Positions 52,859-62,632 of a stretch of 64,000 bases of DNA are shown here, in pieces. The first letter of the stretch is position 1. Each line of letters begins with the position of its first letter. Under the pieces are notes generated by a model that saw only the letters and a program-made list of their open reading frames with translations, did not search any database and was not told the origin of the DNA. Origin of the DNA: Pseudogymnoascus destructans (Eukaryota; Ascomycota; Leotiomycetes; Thelebolales; Thelebolaceae); assembly GCF_001641265.1 (NCBI RefSeq), contig NW_020167531.1, positions 868,001 through 932,000 on the forward strand, in the 5' to 3' direction. The position numbers were made by a program, and so were the translations under genes.

Positions 52859-53740
52859 CTGCAGTACGGGATTTAGATTGACACTTCTTTATTCCGTGTC
52901 TACAGTATATGCGCATCGCCGAGAGGGAGATACCGCCGTACACACTGAGAAGGCGGGCGGCCGTGTTTCAATAAAGTCACGTGCCAGGGTATGGAACCGT
53001 GCGCTATTCGATTGGGAATAGCGCACCGCCATCGGTGAGGTTCCGAGCAGCATTGTCATCGTGCCTCAAGCAAATGCTCTACCACAAGTAAACTACCTGC
53101 CGCTCAGCCTGCCGCGTTTGCCGTTGGAGATGACGTAGATCGGCTTTGTGCCACGTCTTGGCTATAGCGTTATAGGTTTCTTGCTTTCTCGTCAGATGCG
53201 CACTCTTGATATTGCGAATACTCGGGATCTTGGGCTACACCGCGTCATGTCATAGTAACTTACCCCAGGAATCAACGGCGACGACCACTTTCGACCACTT
53301 GCATCCACCATCCACCAACCGCCACCAACCCCCCCCCACCCTGCCGCCATCAGCCTCTTGGCAATCGGGCGAGTCCGGGTCATTCCTGTACACGCCGCTT
53401 GCGTCTCGCCGGTGATCACGGTCTCCCCTGAGCGTCGATGTTGGGGATCGTCTCCACGTTCGGCACTTGCGGGGGGGGTTTGTGGGGTACTTGGACCATA
53501 TACCCCGCAGAACTATGCGTTTTTGTTGGGGAAAGCTCCTCTTCCATGTTTCCCCGTATTCCCCATATTCCCCATGCATGTCTCATGCATGTCTCATGCT
53601 CGGAACTTGACCGACAGCACCATCGAGCCATCATGAGATCATCGTTATAAAGGTAGGTTCCCAGCCTTTGAGCTGTCTTCTCAGTGCTACCGGGTTTTCC
53701 TTCTCTCTATTGTATTCTTTCCTGCACATCATCATTCACA
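52859..53740. promoter_or_regulatory. Intergenic region with divergent promoters
   Basis: No supported gene. TATAAA at about 53646 lies 95 bp before the transporter ATG, and CT-rich sequence precedes the start. A tandem ATGTCTCATGC pair is at 53577-53600. Overlapping short frames here are composition artefacts. Confidence 0.5.
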
Positions 53741-55458
53741 ATGGCGGGCGGAAAACAGCCATTCAACATTTTCAAGTTGAACCGGGGAGACGACCCGAAG
53801 GAAGTCCTGAACTGGAGATTATGGCTCGCCGTCTTCTCCTTTGGTTTGATGGGAGCCGCCCGAGGTGTCGATGAAGGTCTCATCAGCGGCACTCTCAGCT
53901 CGAAGAATTTCAGGCACAACCTTGGGATTAGCTCCCCCGACCAGATTACCCCAGAGGAATATGCCAACATCAAGGCGAACATTTCGGCCATGGTGCAGAT
54001 TGGCAGTGTCGCCGGTGCTGGACTGTAAGTCTTTTCTTTCCCAACATCAATAACACGAGATCTAATCGATATAATAGCGCTTTCATTCTATGTGATCGCA
54101 TAGGTCGTCTCTGGGCAACGCGTCAACTCTGCCTCATCTGGATCATCGGTATCGTCATCTTCTTGACCAACAACGACAGCCTGGGCCAGGTCTACGCCGG
54201 TCGTTTCATTGCTGGTTTGGGTATCGGCCAGACTACCGTCGTCGCCCCCGTATACCTCTCCGAGATCTCCCCAAAGTCTGTCCGCGGTTTCTGCACAACC
54301 ACTTTCTCTGGATCCGTCTACCTCGGTATCATGTTGGCATACTTTGCCAGCTGGGGATCCTCTATCCACATCTCTGACAAGACCGACACGCGTTGGGTTG
54401 TGCCGACCACCCTCCACATCATGTTCGCCGGCATCATCTTCATCCTCTCCTTCTTCAACTACGAGTCTCCCCGCTACCTCATTAGGAGAGGCAAGGACGA
54501 CCACGCCATTGTCAACCTGGCGCGTGTCCGCAATCTCCCCGTCGACCACCCAGCCGTTGTTGCTGAGATTGCTGAGATCCAGGCCCAGCTTAACGAAGAA
54601 AAAGAGGCGACCCTCGGCCTTGGATGGAAAGGTCTCATGAAGGAGATGTTTCTTATGCCAAACAACCTCTTTAGAATCCATATTGGTCTTATGTCACAAC
54701 TCTTATCACAGTGGAGTGGAGCCCAGAGCATAACAATTTATGCACCTGATTTCTTTGCATTATTAGGAACGACAGGCCAGAACGAGAAGCTATTTGCAAC
54801 TGCCATCTTTGGCGTTGTTAAGTTGGTGGCAGCGTTGATGTGCGCGTTTTTCCTCGTTGACGTTATTGGCCGCAAGCGCTCGCTTGCCATTGGAATCTTT
54901 CTCCAGGCCTTGTCAATGATATACGTGGCTATCTTCCTCACTGTCACAGGAGGAAAGGGCTCGGAAGATTACTCCAGCTCTGAGAAGCATGCCAGCGTCT
55001 GCGCAATCGTTATGATCTATGTCTCTGGCTTTGGTTGGGCGATGGGATGGAACACCATGCAGTACCTTCTCAACTCGGAGATGTACCCTCTACGCATCCG
55101 TGCCATCAGCTCCAGTCTCGTCATGTGCTTCCACTTCGTCAACCAGTACGGCAACAGCCGTGCCGTCCCCAACATGCTGTTGAAGCCCAGCGAGGGCGGC
55201 ATGGGACCGGCAGGAACCTTCTGGTTCTTTACAGTCATCACGGCGATTGGTGGATTGTGGGCGTGGTTCTTCATTCCAGAGACGGCAGGACGCAGTCTGG
55301 AGAGCATGGATCGTCTCTTCACCCTCAAGTGGTACCAGATTGGTACCAAGGGGCAACAGGAGGCCGAGATGCAGCAGGCGGTCGAGACCGAGAAGATGCA
55401 GGAGGAGGAGGCGAGTCGGGGGACTGCGGCGCATACAGAGAGGGCGCAGGGTGTTTGA
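53741..55458 (+). CDS. MFS sugar transporter (sugar porter family), 554 aa
   Basis: Exon 1 is 53741-54024, an intron of 53 bp (GTAAGT...AATAG) follows, and exon 2 is 54078-55458. A plasma-membrane proton-coupled sugar or related polyol/acid carrier with 12 membrane segments. N-terminus MAGGKQPFNIFKLNRGDD, then the first helix (WLAVFSFGLMGAARGVDEGL). The split codon gives AGLAFILCDRIGRLWATR, the D-R-x-G-R loop signature. GRFIAGLGIGQTTVVAPVYL is near 135, YESPRYLIRRG near 223, DVIGRKRSLAIG near 320 and the PETAGRSLE signature near 494. The cytosolic C-terminal tail is charged. Substrate cannot be read from sequence. Confidence 0.93.
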
Positions 55459-55465
55459 GGGAGTG

Positions 55466-55506
55466 GTATCACAGTCACTATATCACAGTCACTATATCAC
55501 AGTCAC
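55466..55506 (+). repeat. Short tandem repeat TATCACAGTCACTA (x3)
   Basis: Three near-perfect units directly after the transporter stop codon, in the 3' UTR. Confidence 0.85.
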
Positions 55507-55551
55507 GTATAGTGCCTGAAATTGATCATATTTATGAGCACAAGAAACAAC

Positions 55552-55836
55552 CTATTGCCGGCGGGTAATCTGCGGCTCCTCACCCCAAGACCCGCCATAG
55601 TTTCTCATAAAGCCATCGCAATATACTTTCCCGATTCTGACATCTCCCAGAATGTTAAGAGTAACTCCATAACCCCCTTCGGTGAGCGATATTGTCGATC
55701 GATCCAGAACGTTTCGGGAGAATTTAGCTGAGGGGTGGCCACTACGACAGGTAATTATCCTTGGAGTGGTTCTTGTGCGCCCACATATATCACCAAGCAA
55801 CTTATCCTCGCCGTCTATTGAGGGGTTAACAGGCAC
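55552..55836 (-). CDS. Small hypothetical ORF (94 codons)
   Basis: Minus frame MPVNPSIDGEDKLLGDICGR..., with GGYGVTLNILGDVRIGKVYC near the end. Composition is protein-like and contains a few Cys, but start and splicing are uncertain and no family is recognised. It overlaps nothing else. On plus at 55850-55920 a fragment reads YGDPVVFYTNAGQQATGVL and ends in TAG, possibly the last exon of a lost gene. Confidence 0.25.
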   Translation of the reverse strand: MPVNPSIDGEDKLLGDICGRTRTTPRIITCRSGHPSAKFSRNVLDRSTISLTEGGYGVTLNILGDVRIGKVYCDGFMRNYGGSWGEEPQITRRQ

Positions 55837-55924
55837 ATGAATGCCGTCAACTTACGGAGACCCCGTTGTCTTCTACACCAACGCCGGACAGCAGGCTACT
55901 GGTGTGCTGGAGGTGCTGTAGATG

Positions 55925-57339
55925 TGTGGTGGGGATAGTCGAGTTGCTGCTGCTTGATTCGATTCTCCTTTGCTCTCTAGTTGGATGGATTGTTGGATGT
56001 GTCAGTCGTTACGGTATTGTATATATGTGAGCAGACGTGCTCAAATGCAGGATCGTGTTGTCATCGGGTCAATAAAAATGCATTTTCTTACCACGAATTT
56101 TATAACTGTGAAAATAATCGTATTTTCTTATTTTTTCTTCTGCTCTTGATGGGTTTGATATACTCGTAGGGCATAAAAGTGTTAGGAACTCTAAAGGTAA
56201 GTTAATAAATTTGAATATTTATACTAATTTCCATAATTTACTTGCCTCCTAATATCTGTGACGCGGGTTGGTGCCCTTTCAGCCTTTGGGACAGCAAAGG
56301 AACAACGTCACTGAGGTTTGACTATATAAATCCTTCTTTAATTTTACAATATAGCCCCAAGCATTGAACATTGAAGATGGGGCGAAGAGCATAAAAACAG
56401 AAGAAACGGAACACAAAGCTTGGTGTCTATTGCACCGTTACCCCGCCCCTCTCGCGGAGTCCGATCCCAGTACTACACAAAGAAAACATAAAATATCCAG
56501 CCCGTATCTGTGCTTCAACGAGATGCTCTAGCGTCGCAGCTCATCAGAAGGCAAGTAGTTCGTTCATCTACGGCACAGTCGGTCCTGCGACATACGACCA
56601 CGGGGGGCTGCAGTGGCAGGAAGGACGTTGCGACTAGCTCCTTGAATGTGGGATAACCCGAAGGTTGAATCGAGGAGGGTTGCTTGTGCCGCGATCGGGG
56701 AGGGGGGAGGGCAGAAAGTATGTTGAGATGCGAGAAAGGGTGAGATATGGTGGGGGTATGGTGGGAGAGGACGGATCCTGATGACAAGAGTATACGTTGG
56801 AGGGGTCCGGTTGCGTGGAAAAGCGGTCGTATTTGGTGGTGGAGGTGCAGAGCGAGCTGTGGCTTCATGGGGATAATCCTCGAGAAACTAGGCATCTCGG
56901 GACTCGAGACCTGAAGTAGTGGGATTATGGTGTGCTTGACCATTGATGCGTGGGAAGTCTCGATGTGGCGTAGTTGTATATTTTGCCGTTATTCTGTAAT
57001 CACTGTCGCAATCGTCTCCAAAGCACATCCGAAGGCTCTTCGTGATACTCTCAAAGTCTGTTGGTTAGTCTGTTGTCGCCGTCCCATCAAATCCACAACT
57101 GTCACGCATCAAACATAACACGCTCAGAGATGAATCCGCAAAATGATGTGATAAGTTCTCAGTTCTTGATACTGCCCCGTCTGACTATTTCAGCAACGCC
57201 ATTTGGCATCAGCCAACCATGCCTCCCAGCCGCACCAGAATTTCCTTCCTTCACACCATGGCCAGCCCAATATCTATGCCGCGGTCAGCATGTGCTTCGT
57301 CGTCGCGCATTCAATCGTATCGTACCGGATGTAATCCAT
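55925..57339. other. Intergenic, no supported gene
   Basis: Contains AT-rich DNA (55980-56350) and G/C-rich DNA (56400-57000). A minus frame at 56943-56515 (142 codons) has no domain and an unusual Pro/His/Leu composition. Nothing is annotated. Confidence 0.4.
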
Positions 57340-57711
57340 TTATCTTTGTTGCTGTCCGCTCCAGACGCTCTTCAGGAGACCATCACGCTGTGCCAACCTG
57401 TTGAGGGAGTCGTCGCTCTCACCCATCGAGCGGACGAAGCCGCAGAGGGCGTAGACCTGGTTCTCGCCGGTGTATCTGCCGTTGTCGTCGACCTTTCCGA
57501 CGGAGATCTGGACGGATGCGTGGTCCTTGGCCTTGATAATGCGGTTCGTTGCGCTGCACTTGCGGGGGACCAAACTGTGGGAAAAACGACGTTAGCATAC
57601 CCTGTAACCTCGCGGAGCAACTCGACGGCGGGGAATTGGCGCATCGAGAGAGAATTGAGGAGAGGAGGGGGAGACGAACAGGTCAACGAGTTCTCCCTTA
57701 TCGTTCTCCAT
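57340..57711 (-). CDS. rps21: 40S ribosomal protein eS21
   Basis: Exon 1 is 57711-57680 (MENDKGELVDL), exon 2 57574-57340, with an intron of about 105 bp ending CCCACAG. Splitting Leu at GTTCGT gives LVPRKCSATNRIIKAKDHAS, which matches the eS21 family. The C-terminal half is GESDDSLNRLAQRDGLLKSV. 88 aa, the family's usual size. A small-subunit component near the mRNA exit, needed for 18S rRNA maturation. The donor assignment is the only uncertain part; the nearby GTCTCC donor would break the frame. Confidence 0.93.
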
Positions 57712-58157
57712 GTTTGCGACGTTAAGGTGTTGATGTGAGGGCGGGGGGAATTGAGTTGGCTGTCGTTGGTGATGGGCGGCTTGGGCGGCTTTTGCGCTTC
57801 TCGAATTTTGGTCATGCCCTAACGAAATTTTGGCGACTGTTCGTGGGTCAGGTGACATATGGAGAATTACACGGTCATGTGACTTCGCGGATTATTCGCG
57901 ACCCTTAGGATTCAGGGATCCACTTTGCTTGTTGTGAGGATTGAGGACGAAGATACGGCAACCACAATGCGATAAGACTCCATGACACTGCGACTATACA
58001 ATGCTTTGAATATGACCTGAACCCTCACTCACTCACATTGTTGATTCTCTGACAGCGGCATTTTGTGCGCCTAAATGTACCTTGGGTCGCTTTTAAGGTG
58101 TCGTTCCTCATCCCAAGGCCATGCGCTGGGCGCAAAACCATACGGCGCAGCCTCAAC
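57712..58157. promoter_or_regulatory. Divergent promoter region, eS21 / SLX4
   Basis: 446 bp between two divergent start codons. No distinct motif array seen. Confidence 0.5.
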
Positions 58158-60659
58158 ATGACGACAATAGACTTGGTGATTCTCTCTTCTTCACCGCCAA
58201 AACCTCGCAGGCATGATGCTGCGTTTGCGCACGCAATGTCTTTGTCGCCGAGCCGACTGCCATCGCCCAATACCCTTATCCGACAAAACAGAGCTTTGCG
58301 ATCGGGCGCACCCGCTCCAAGTGCCGTGGCGTTATTGAGTACGAGTGTTGGCGGCCTCTTGGGGGCAAACAATACTGCGCGATCGAAGCAGAACGACTCA
58401 ATTTGGGATTTCCCTGAAGATGAGATGTCTGGGACGGAATTGGCCATACCGGAACCGTCAAAAGTGAAGGCTGCATCCAAACCGAGAGCGAAGAAAGCCA
58501 CTGCTGTAAAGGACGACAATGGCGCGAGCGAAGCACCTCTCAAGAAGCCTCGAAAACCAAGGGCCAAAAAGACAGATGAGGATGCCGGACCTGTTGGGGA
58601 ACCAGCTGTGAAACAAAACGCGGTTCGCAAACCAAGAGCGAAGAAAACCGACGCGGAAGGCCAAACGAAAATTCCCAAGGGAAGGATAACCAAGTCTTCA
58701 ACCGGCTCGATATCTAAGAATGATGGCAAGGCGGGCGACACCGTTAGCGCACATTTTGCGAAGTTTACGAATACGGAAGATTATATAGATATAGACAATA
58801 TAACTCTGGATAAAGGTTTAAATTTACAAGAGGCAGCAAAACGACGGGCGGACTGGACGCCGCCGAAGGCCACAGACAAAGGGTTTTCATTTGGAGGTGC
58901 ATTGGGAGAAGTGGTGGATTTGGATACGCCCCCAAAGGTGTTGACAGATCTCCTTGGCAGCTTTGGGTATTCTAAGCCCGAAGAACAATCCACTTCTATC
59001 AGAGAGGTTGGTATGGTCACAGCACGAAAGCGAAAGCTTATTGAGTTAGTCGAGACGAATGCAATGCTGGCATCGCCGCAAGTCGCACCAACCACAAAGG
59101 CCACAAAGAAGAGGCCGACGACTATCACCGAACGAGCTACTGCGGCGTATGCGAGAGGCAACGATGATGATATGGAGCCGACGCCACTCCTTCAATATTT
59201 GTCTCACAAGGATACCGGATCTGGCTCTGGCACCAAGTCAAGGGCAAGAAGCCCAGCTAAGAAGCCAAGGGGCAAGAAAGCGGCGGCTCCGCCACCGCCA
59301 GATCTACTCAATCCACAAGCTGCACACGAGCAAGCCAACCGCCAAGAGTTTGTCTTTGGCACATCAAGTCAACTTGCGCAGGACGAAGACCCTGAATTTT
59401 TGAGAGACCTTCAGCAGGCGATCCAACTCTCAAACCGATCAGAGGATCCCTTTGCCGAGGACTTATCCCCTACCCGGAACGCTGCAACCTCCGGTAGGCG
59501 GAAATCACCGAAGAAAAGGACAAGTCTGTGGGAAGCAGCATTGAGAATTGAAGAAGAGGGTGCTACAGAAGTGGAAATACTAGATTTAATCAACAGTTCT
59601 CAAGTTGAAAGAGAATTGCAGATTGATCGTGCTGCTTCAATCGCGGCACAGACCGGTGATACACTTGAAGCGGCCCCTCAACCAGATCTTGCTGCACCTG
59701 TTTCTCTCGCAGACAGACCATCTGCTCCAAAGGAACCGCCTTCACAACATGCCAACCCCGTTTCCAGCAAACCCGGCAATTCTACGGAGTTATCAATGGG
59801 TGAACAGTGCCCCAATTTTGAATCGTATCCAACAGCTGAGCTGGCCAAAGAGATCGCTTCTTACAAGTTCAAGCCCATCAAAAAGAGAGAGCAGATGATT
59901 TCCTTGCTTAAAAAATGCTGGGAAGGAAAGAAAAGGACAGCATTGGGGTCTCTAGGAGTCAATACTATCATAAACAAAACAGCCGATGAGGCCACATCAT
60001 CGGAGCGAACGCAGAGGCCCTCACAGATGCCACCAGCGTCACCAACAAAGATTGGAGACAGACCGCGGAAAGACAGTGGTACGACATCGCCATCGTCAAA
60101 AAGAATGCCAAAGCCGACAGCCCGTCGGCCGCTATTGCCTCACAATAGTGAGAGGTTGGCCTCGGACAGCGAAACCCCCACCCAATACCGCCAATCTCCC
60201 CAACAGAAAGTAAAAAGGCGAAAGCCACTCCCCGAGGAGATTTCTGACTCGGATACCCTGCTCACGCCATCGCCACCGCGACGGCGTGCATCCCGAGGTC
60301 ATACGCCCCCCTCTCTTTCTTTGGTCGAAGACGATATCGCTGACATTACATTACCCCCGCTTTCACCGAATTCCGCAGAGCAAGAGCTATTCGAGCACAT
60401 CACGAAAGCGGTCACAACGGCACCACGCGGGACACCTCAGGCGCCAAGTTGGTACGAGAAGATGCTGATGTATGATCCGATCGTTCTAGAAGATCTGACA
60501 CGGTGGCTCAACACCGAGGGCCTCGACGGGGTTGGGTATGATGGGGAGGCAAAGGGGGAGCAGGTGAAGACATGGTGTCGAGCGAGGAGCGTATGTTGCC
60601 TCTGGAAAATAAGTTCACGGAAAGGAGGCGGAGTGAAGAAGCTTGGGAGGGGGAGCTGA
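58158..60659 (+). CDS. slx4: SLX4, structure-specific endonuclease scaffold subunit (833 aa)
   Basis: The ATG at 58158 (MTTIDLVILSSSPPKPRR) was chosen as the first Met with family-like sequence. The N-terminal half is disordered and basic, with KPRAKK repeated three times (AT-hook-like). The middle holds acidic SIM/phosphosite-like segments (EFVFGTSSQLAQDEDPEFLR). YPTAELAKEIASYKFKPIKK and REQMISLLKKCWEGKKRTAL lie near 555-595, and the conserved SLX4 C-terminal helix bundle (SWYEKMLMYDPIVLEDLTRW, GVGYDGEAKGEQVKTWC, CCLW) at about 760-815. It binds the SLX1 nuclease and resolves branched DNA in the nucleus. The last residues after CCLW diverge from the usual short end, so the true 3' end may differ. 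Confidence 0.92.
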   Translation: MTTIDLVILSSSPPKPRRHDAAFAHAMSLSPSRLPSPNTLIRQNRALRSGAPAPSAVALLSTSVGGLLGANNTARSKQNDSIWDFPEDEMSGTELAIPEPSKVKAASKPRAKKATAVKDDNGASEAPLKKPRKPRAKKTDEDAGPVGEPAVKQNAVRKPRAKKTDAEGQTKIPKGRITKSSTGSISKNDGKAGDTVSAHFAKFTNTEDYIDIDNITLDKGLNLQEAAKRRADWTPPKATDKGFSFGGALGEVVDLDTPPKVLTDLLGSFGYSKPEEQSTSIREVGMVTARKRKLIELVETNAMLASPQVAPTTKATKKRPTTITERATAAYARGNDDDMEPTPLLQYLSHKDTGSGSGTKSRARSPAKKPRGKKAAAPPPPDLLNPQAAHEQANRQEFVFGTSSQLAQDEDPEFLRDLQQAIQLSNRSEDPFAEDLSPTRNAATSGRRKSPKKRTSLWEAALRIEEEGATEVEILDLINSSQVERELQIDRAASIAAQTGDTLEAAPQPDLAAPVSLADRPSAPKEPPSQHANPVSSKPGNSTELSMGEQCPNFESYPTAELAKEIASYKFKPIKKREQMISLLKKCWEGKKRTALGSLGVNTIINKTADEATSSERTQRPSQMPPASPTKIGDRPRKDSGTTSPSSKRMPKPTARRPLLPHNSERLASDSETPTQYRQSPQQKVKRRKPLPEEISDSDTLLTPSPPRRRASRGHTPPSLSLVEDDIADITLPPLSPNSAEQELFEHITKAVTTAPRGTPQAPSWYEKMLMYDPIVLEDLTRWLNTEGLDGVGYDGEAKGEQVKTWCRARSVCCLWKISSRKGGGVKKLGRGS

Positions 60660-61318
60660 AGGATGGACAACCCTGGCTGGATACAAACACAGTGCTGGAT
60701 ACCTCAGCCCACCCTAAATTGGTAAGCCAGAAATATGAGTAATCACGGCTGGTTCACCATTCATAATCGCAGCTCCCAATCGCATAGATTACTATTCATT
60801 TGATCAGGAATCATAACTTCGAACAGCCGCGTCATAATTCTCATAAGTCCCTAGTATATCCCGACAGTGAATGCTTCTCGAGTATGTTTACTCATAGACA
60901 ACTCTCCAAATACAATTCTAACAATTCTAATAATTGCATACAATTCCATGCTCAAGGATTAGTTTTGACAACAATAGTGCTCACGTGATTCCCGACGAAT
61001 TACACAACAGTACCAAAGAAACATTTTGGTGGCACAACAGGACCTCATCTATTGATTGATTGTTAATCCAGGGGAATTTCCTTCACTTTCCAGATGGGAA
61101 ACAGGTGGCCTGATTATCTATAAAGGATTGAACCCTTCTCTTTATATTCCCCTCGTTCTCCTTTGTCTTTTTACCAACGTCTCATATCCGTCTTCGTCTA
61201 CATCTCATTTACTTAACGCTTCCTTCCTCATTCTTGCCCCAGACACAACAACTAGCAGTGGTTTGCAGTTGAAACATCGTGCCAGAATTATATGATCAGT
61301 GCGAGACTTACGTCCAAG
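60660..61318. other. Intergenic, no gene seen
   Basis: About 660 bp, AT-rich, without a supported frame. CT-rich sequence at 61135-61200 precedes the reductase start and may be its promoter. Confidence 0.5.
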
Positions 61319-62486
61319 ATGTTTAAGCTCAATATCGGCTCCAAGAAGCCACTGACGTGTAAGTCTGGCTATTATCATCAGCTTCACATTAAACGGAATA
61401 TAAAATAACACCTCTCAGCTGGCTATGACATTCCTTCTCTCAGTTTTGGTGCAAGAACCCTCTTTGAGCTCTATGGTGAATTGACACTGACTTCTATATT
61501 AGGTCTGGCAGATGTATATTCAACATGCACTTACATGGAAGCACACTTTGTTGACTGAGCCACAGGCCAAAATCCTATGCTACGAATGCCGTAGCACACG
61601 CACTGAAAACCGGCTACAGACATGTAAATTTCTATCATACCCTCATTACCCAATCTAACAACTCATAGATTGACAGCGCCTTCATGTACCGCAACGAAGC
61701 TAGCTGTGGCGATGCTATCAAGAGCTCTGGCGTCCCCCGCGAGGACATCTTCTTCACCACCAAGATCTACGGCGGCAAGCAGATGTCGCATGAATACGCC
61801 GCCAAGCAGATCGACCAGACCATCGCGAACTCCGGCCTCACCTACGTCGATCTGACTCATCCACTCTCCCGACGGCGGCCCAGCCGGTCGCAAGGGCGCT
61901 TGGAAGGCCCTTGTCGAGGCACAGGAGGCTGGAAAAGTCTGCAGCATTGGTGTCCAGCAATTACGGCGTGCACCATCTTGATGAGCTGGAACAGCACATC
62001 AAGGAGCTGGAGGAGGAGCGTGGTGGGAAGGGCAAGGGTGGCGTGGTCTCAGTCGGCCAGTGGGAGATTCATCCGTGGCTACCACGTAGTGATATCGTCG
62101 AGTGGTGCGTCAAGAGAGGCGTGGTGATCGAGGCCTATTCTCCTCTTGTGCGCGGCGAGCGCAAGGACGACGAGGTTTTCACAAAGCTGGCGATGATGCA
62201 TGGAAAGTTGTGGGCGCAGTGCCTAATAAGGTGGAGTCTGCAGAAGGGATACGTCCCATTGCCGAAGAGCGTGACGTCGGCGCGTATCGAGCAAAATGCG
62301 CAGGTTTATGACTTCGAGCTTGGTCCCGAAGATATGGAGCTTCTCAACTTTGATGAGTACCAGCCCACCTTTTGGGACCCAACAGTGCAGCCCCGGAGAA
62401 GTAGGCAGGATTCGGGGATGTATTGGGCTAGTTTCACTTATAGCGATGGATTAATCTTAGACGCGAATTCCTCTCAAGATATCTGA
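61319..62486 (+). pseudogene. Aldo-keto reductase with two frameshifts
   Basis: Exons fit as 61319-61358, 61419-61450, 61503-61513, 61566-61623 and 61669 onward. Together they read MFKLNIGSKKPLT, GYDIPSLSFG, VWQM, PKSYATNAVAHALKTGYRH and IDSAFMYRNEAS. Intron 2 would use a GC donor (GCAAGA). The catalytic tetrad is visible: Asp and Tyr in IDSAFMYRNE, Lys in FFTTKIY, His in LIHSPDG. After TYVDL two bases are missing before LIHSPDGGPAGRKG. Near 61955 one extra base breaks GVSNYG. The last part (QWEIHPWLPRSDIVEWCVKR, YVPLPKSVTSARIEQNAQVY) is intact to 62486. An NADPH-dependent carbonyl reductase when whole. Either a recent pseudogene or assembly error. Confidence 0.82.
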
Positions 62487-62632
62487 TTTGACATTCACAC
62501 CACACTAGGTTTATCTAGCAATACTTCTATCGCTTCATTTCACAGGGTATTTCCAAATGCATACCTTTCCGTCCGACAAGACGCCATCCAAATCACCCAA
62601 ACGCCATCCCCGTCGCTTAAACCACTCACGAC

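Noticed and set aside
53050..53110. tRNA-like stretch on minus (GTGGTAGAGCATTTGCTTG with a distant B-box-like GGAACCTC)
   Set aside because: No consistent acceptor stem or anticodon arm could be drawn, and the B-box is poor.
56515..56943. 142-codon minus ORF
   Set aside because: Pro/His/Leu-rich, no motif, no splice context; composition artefact more likely.
57061..57738. 225-codon plus-strand ORF opposite eS21
   Set aside because: Shadow of the eS21 exons and their upstream region.
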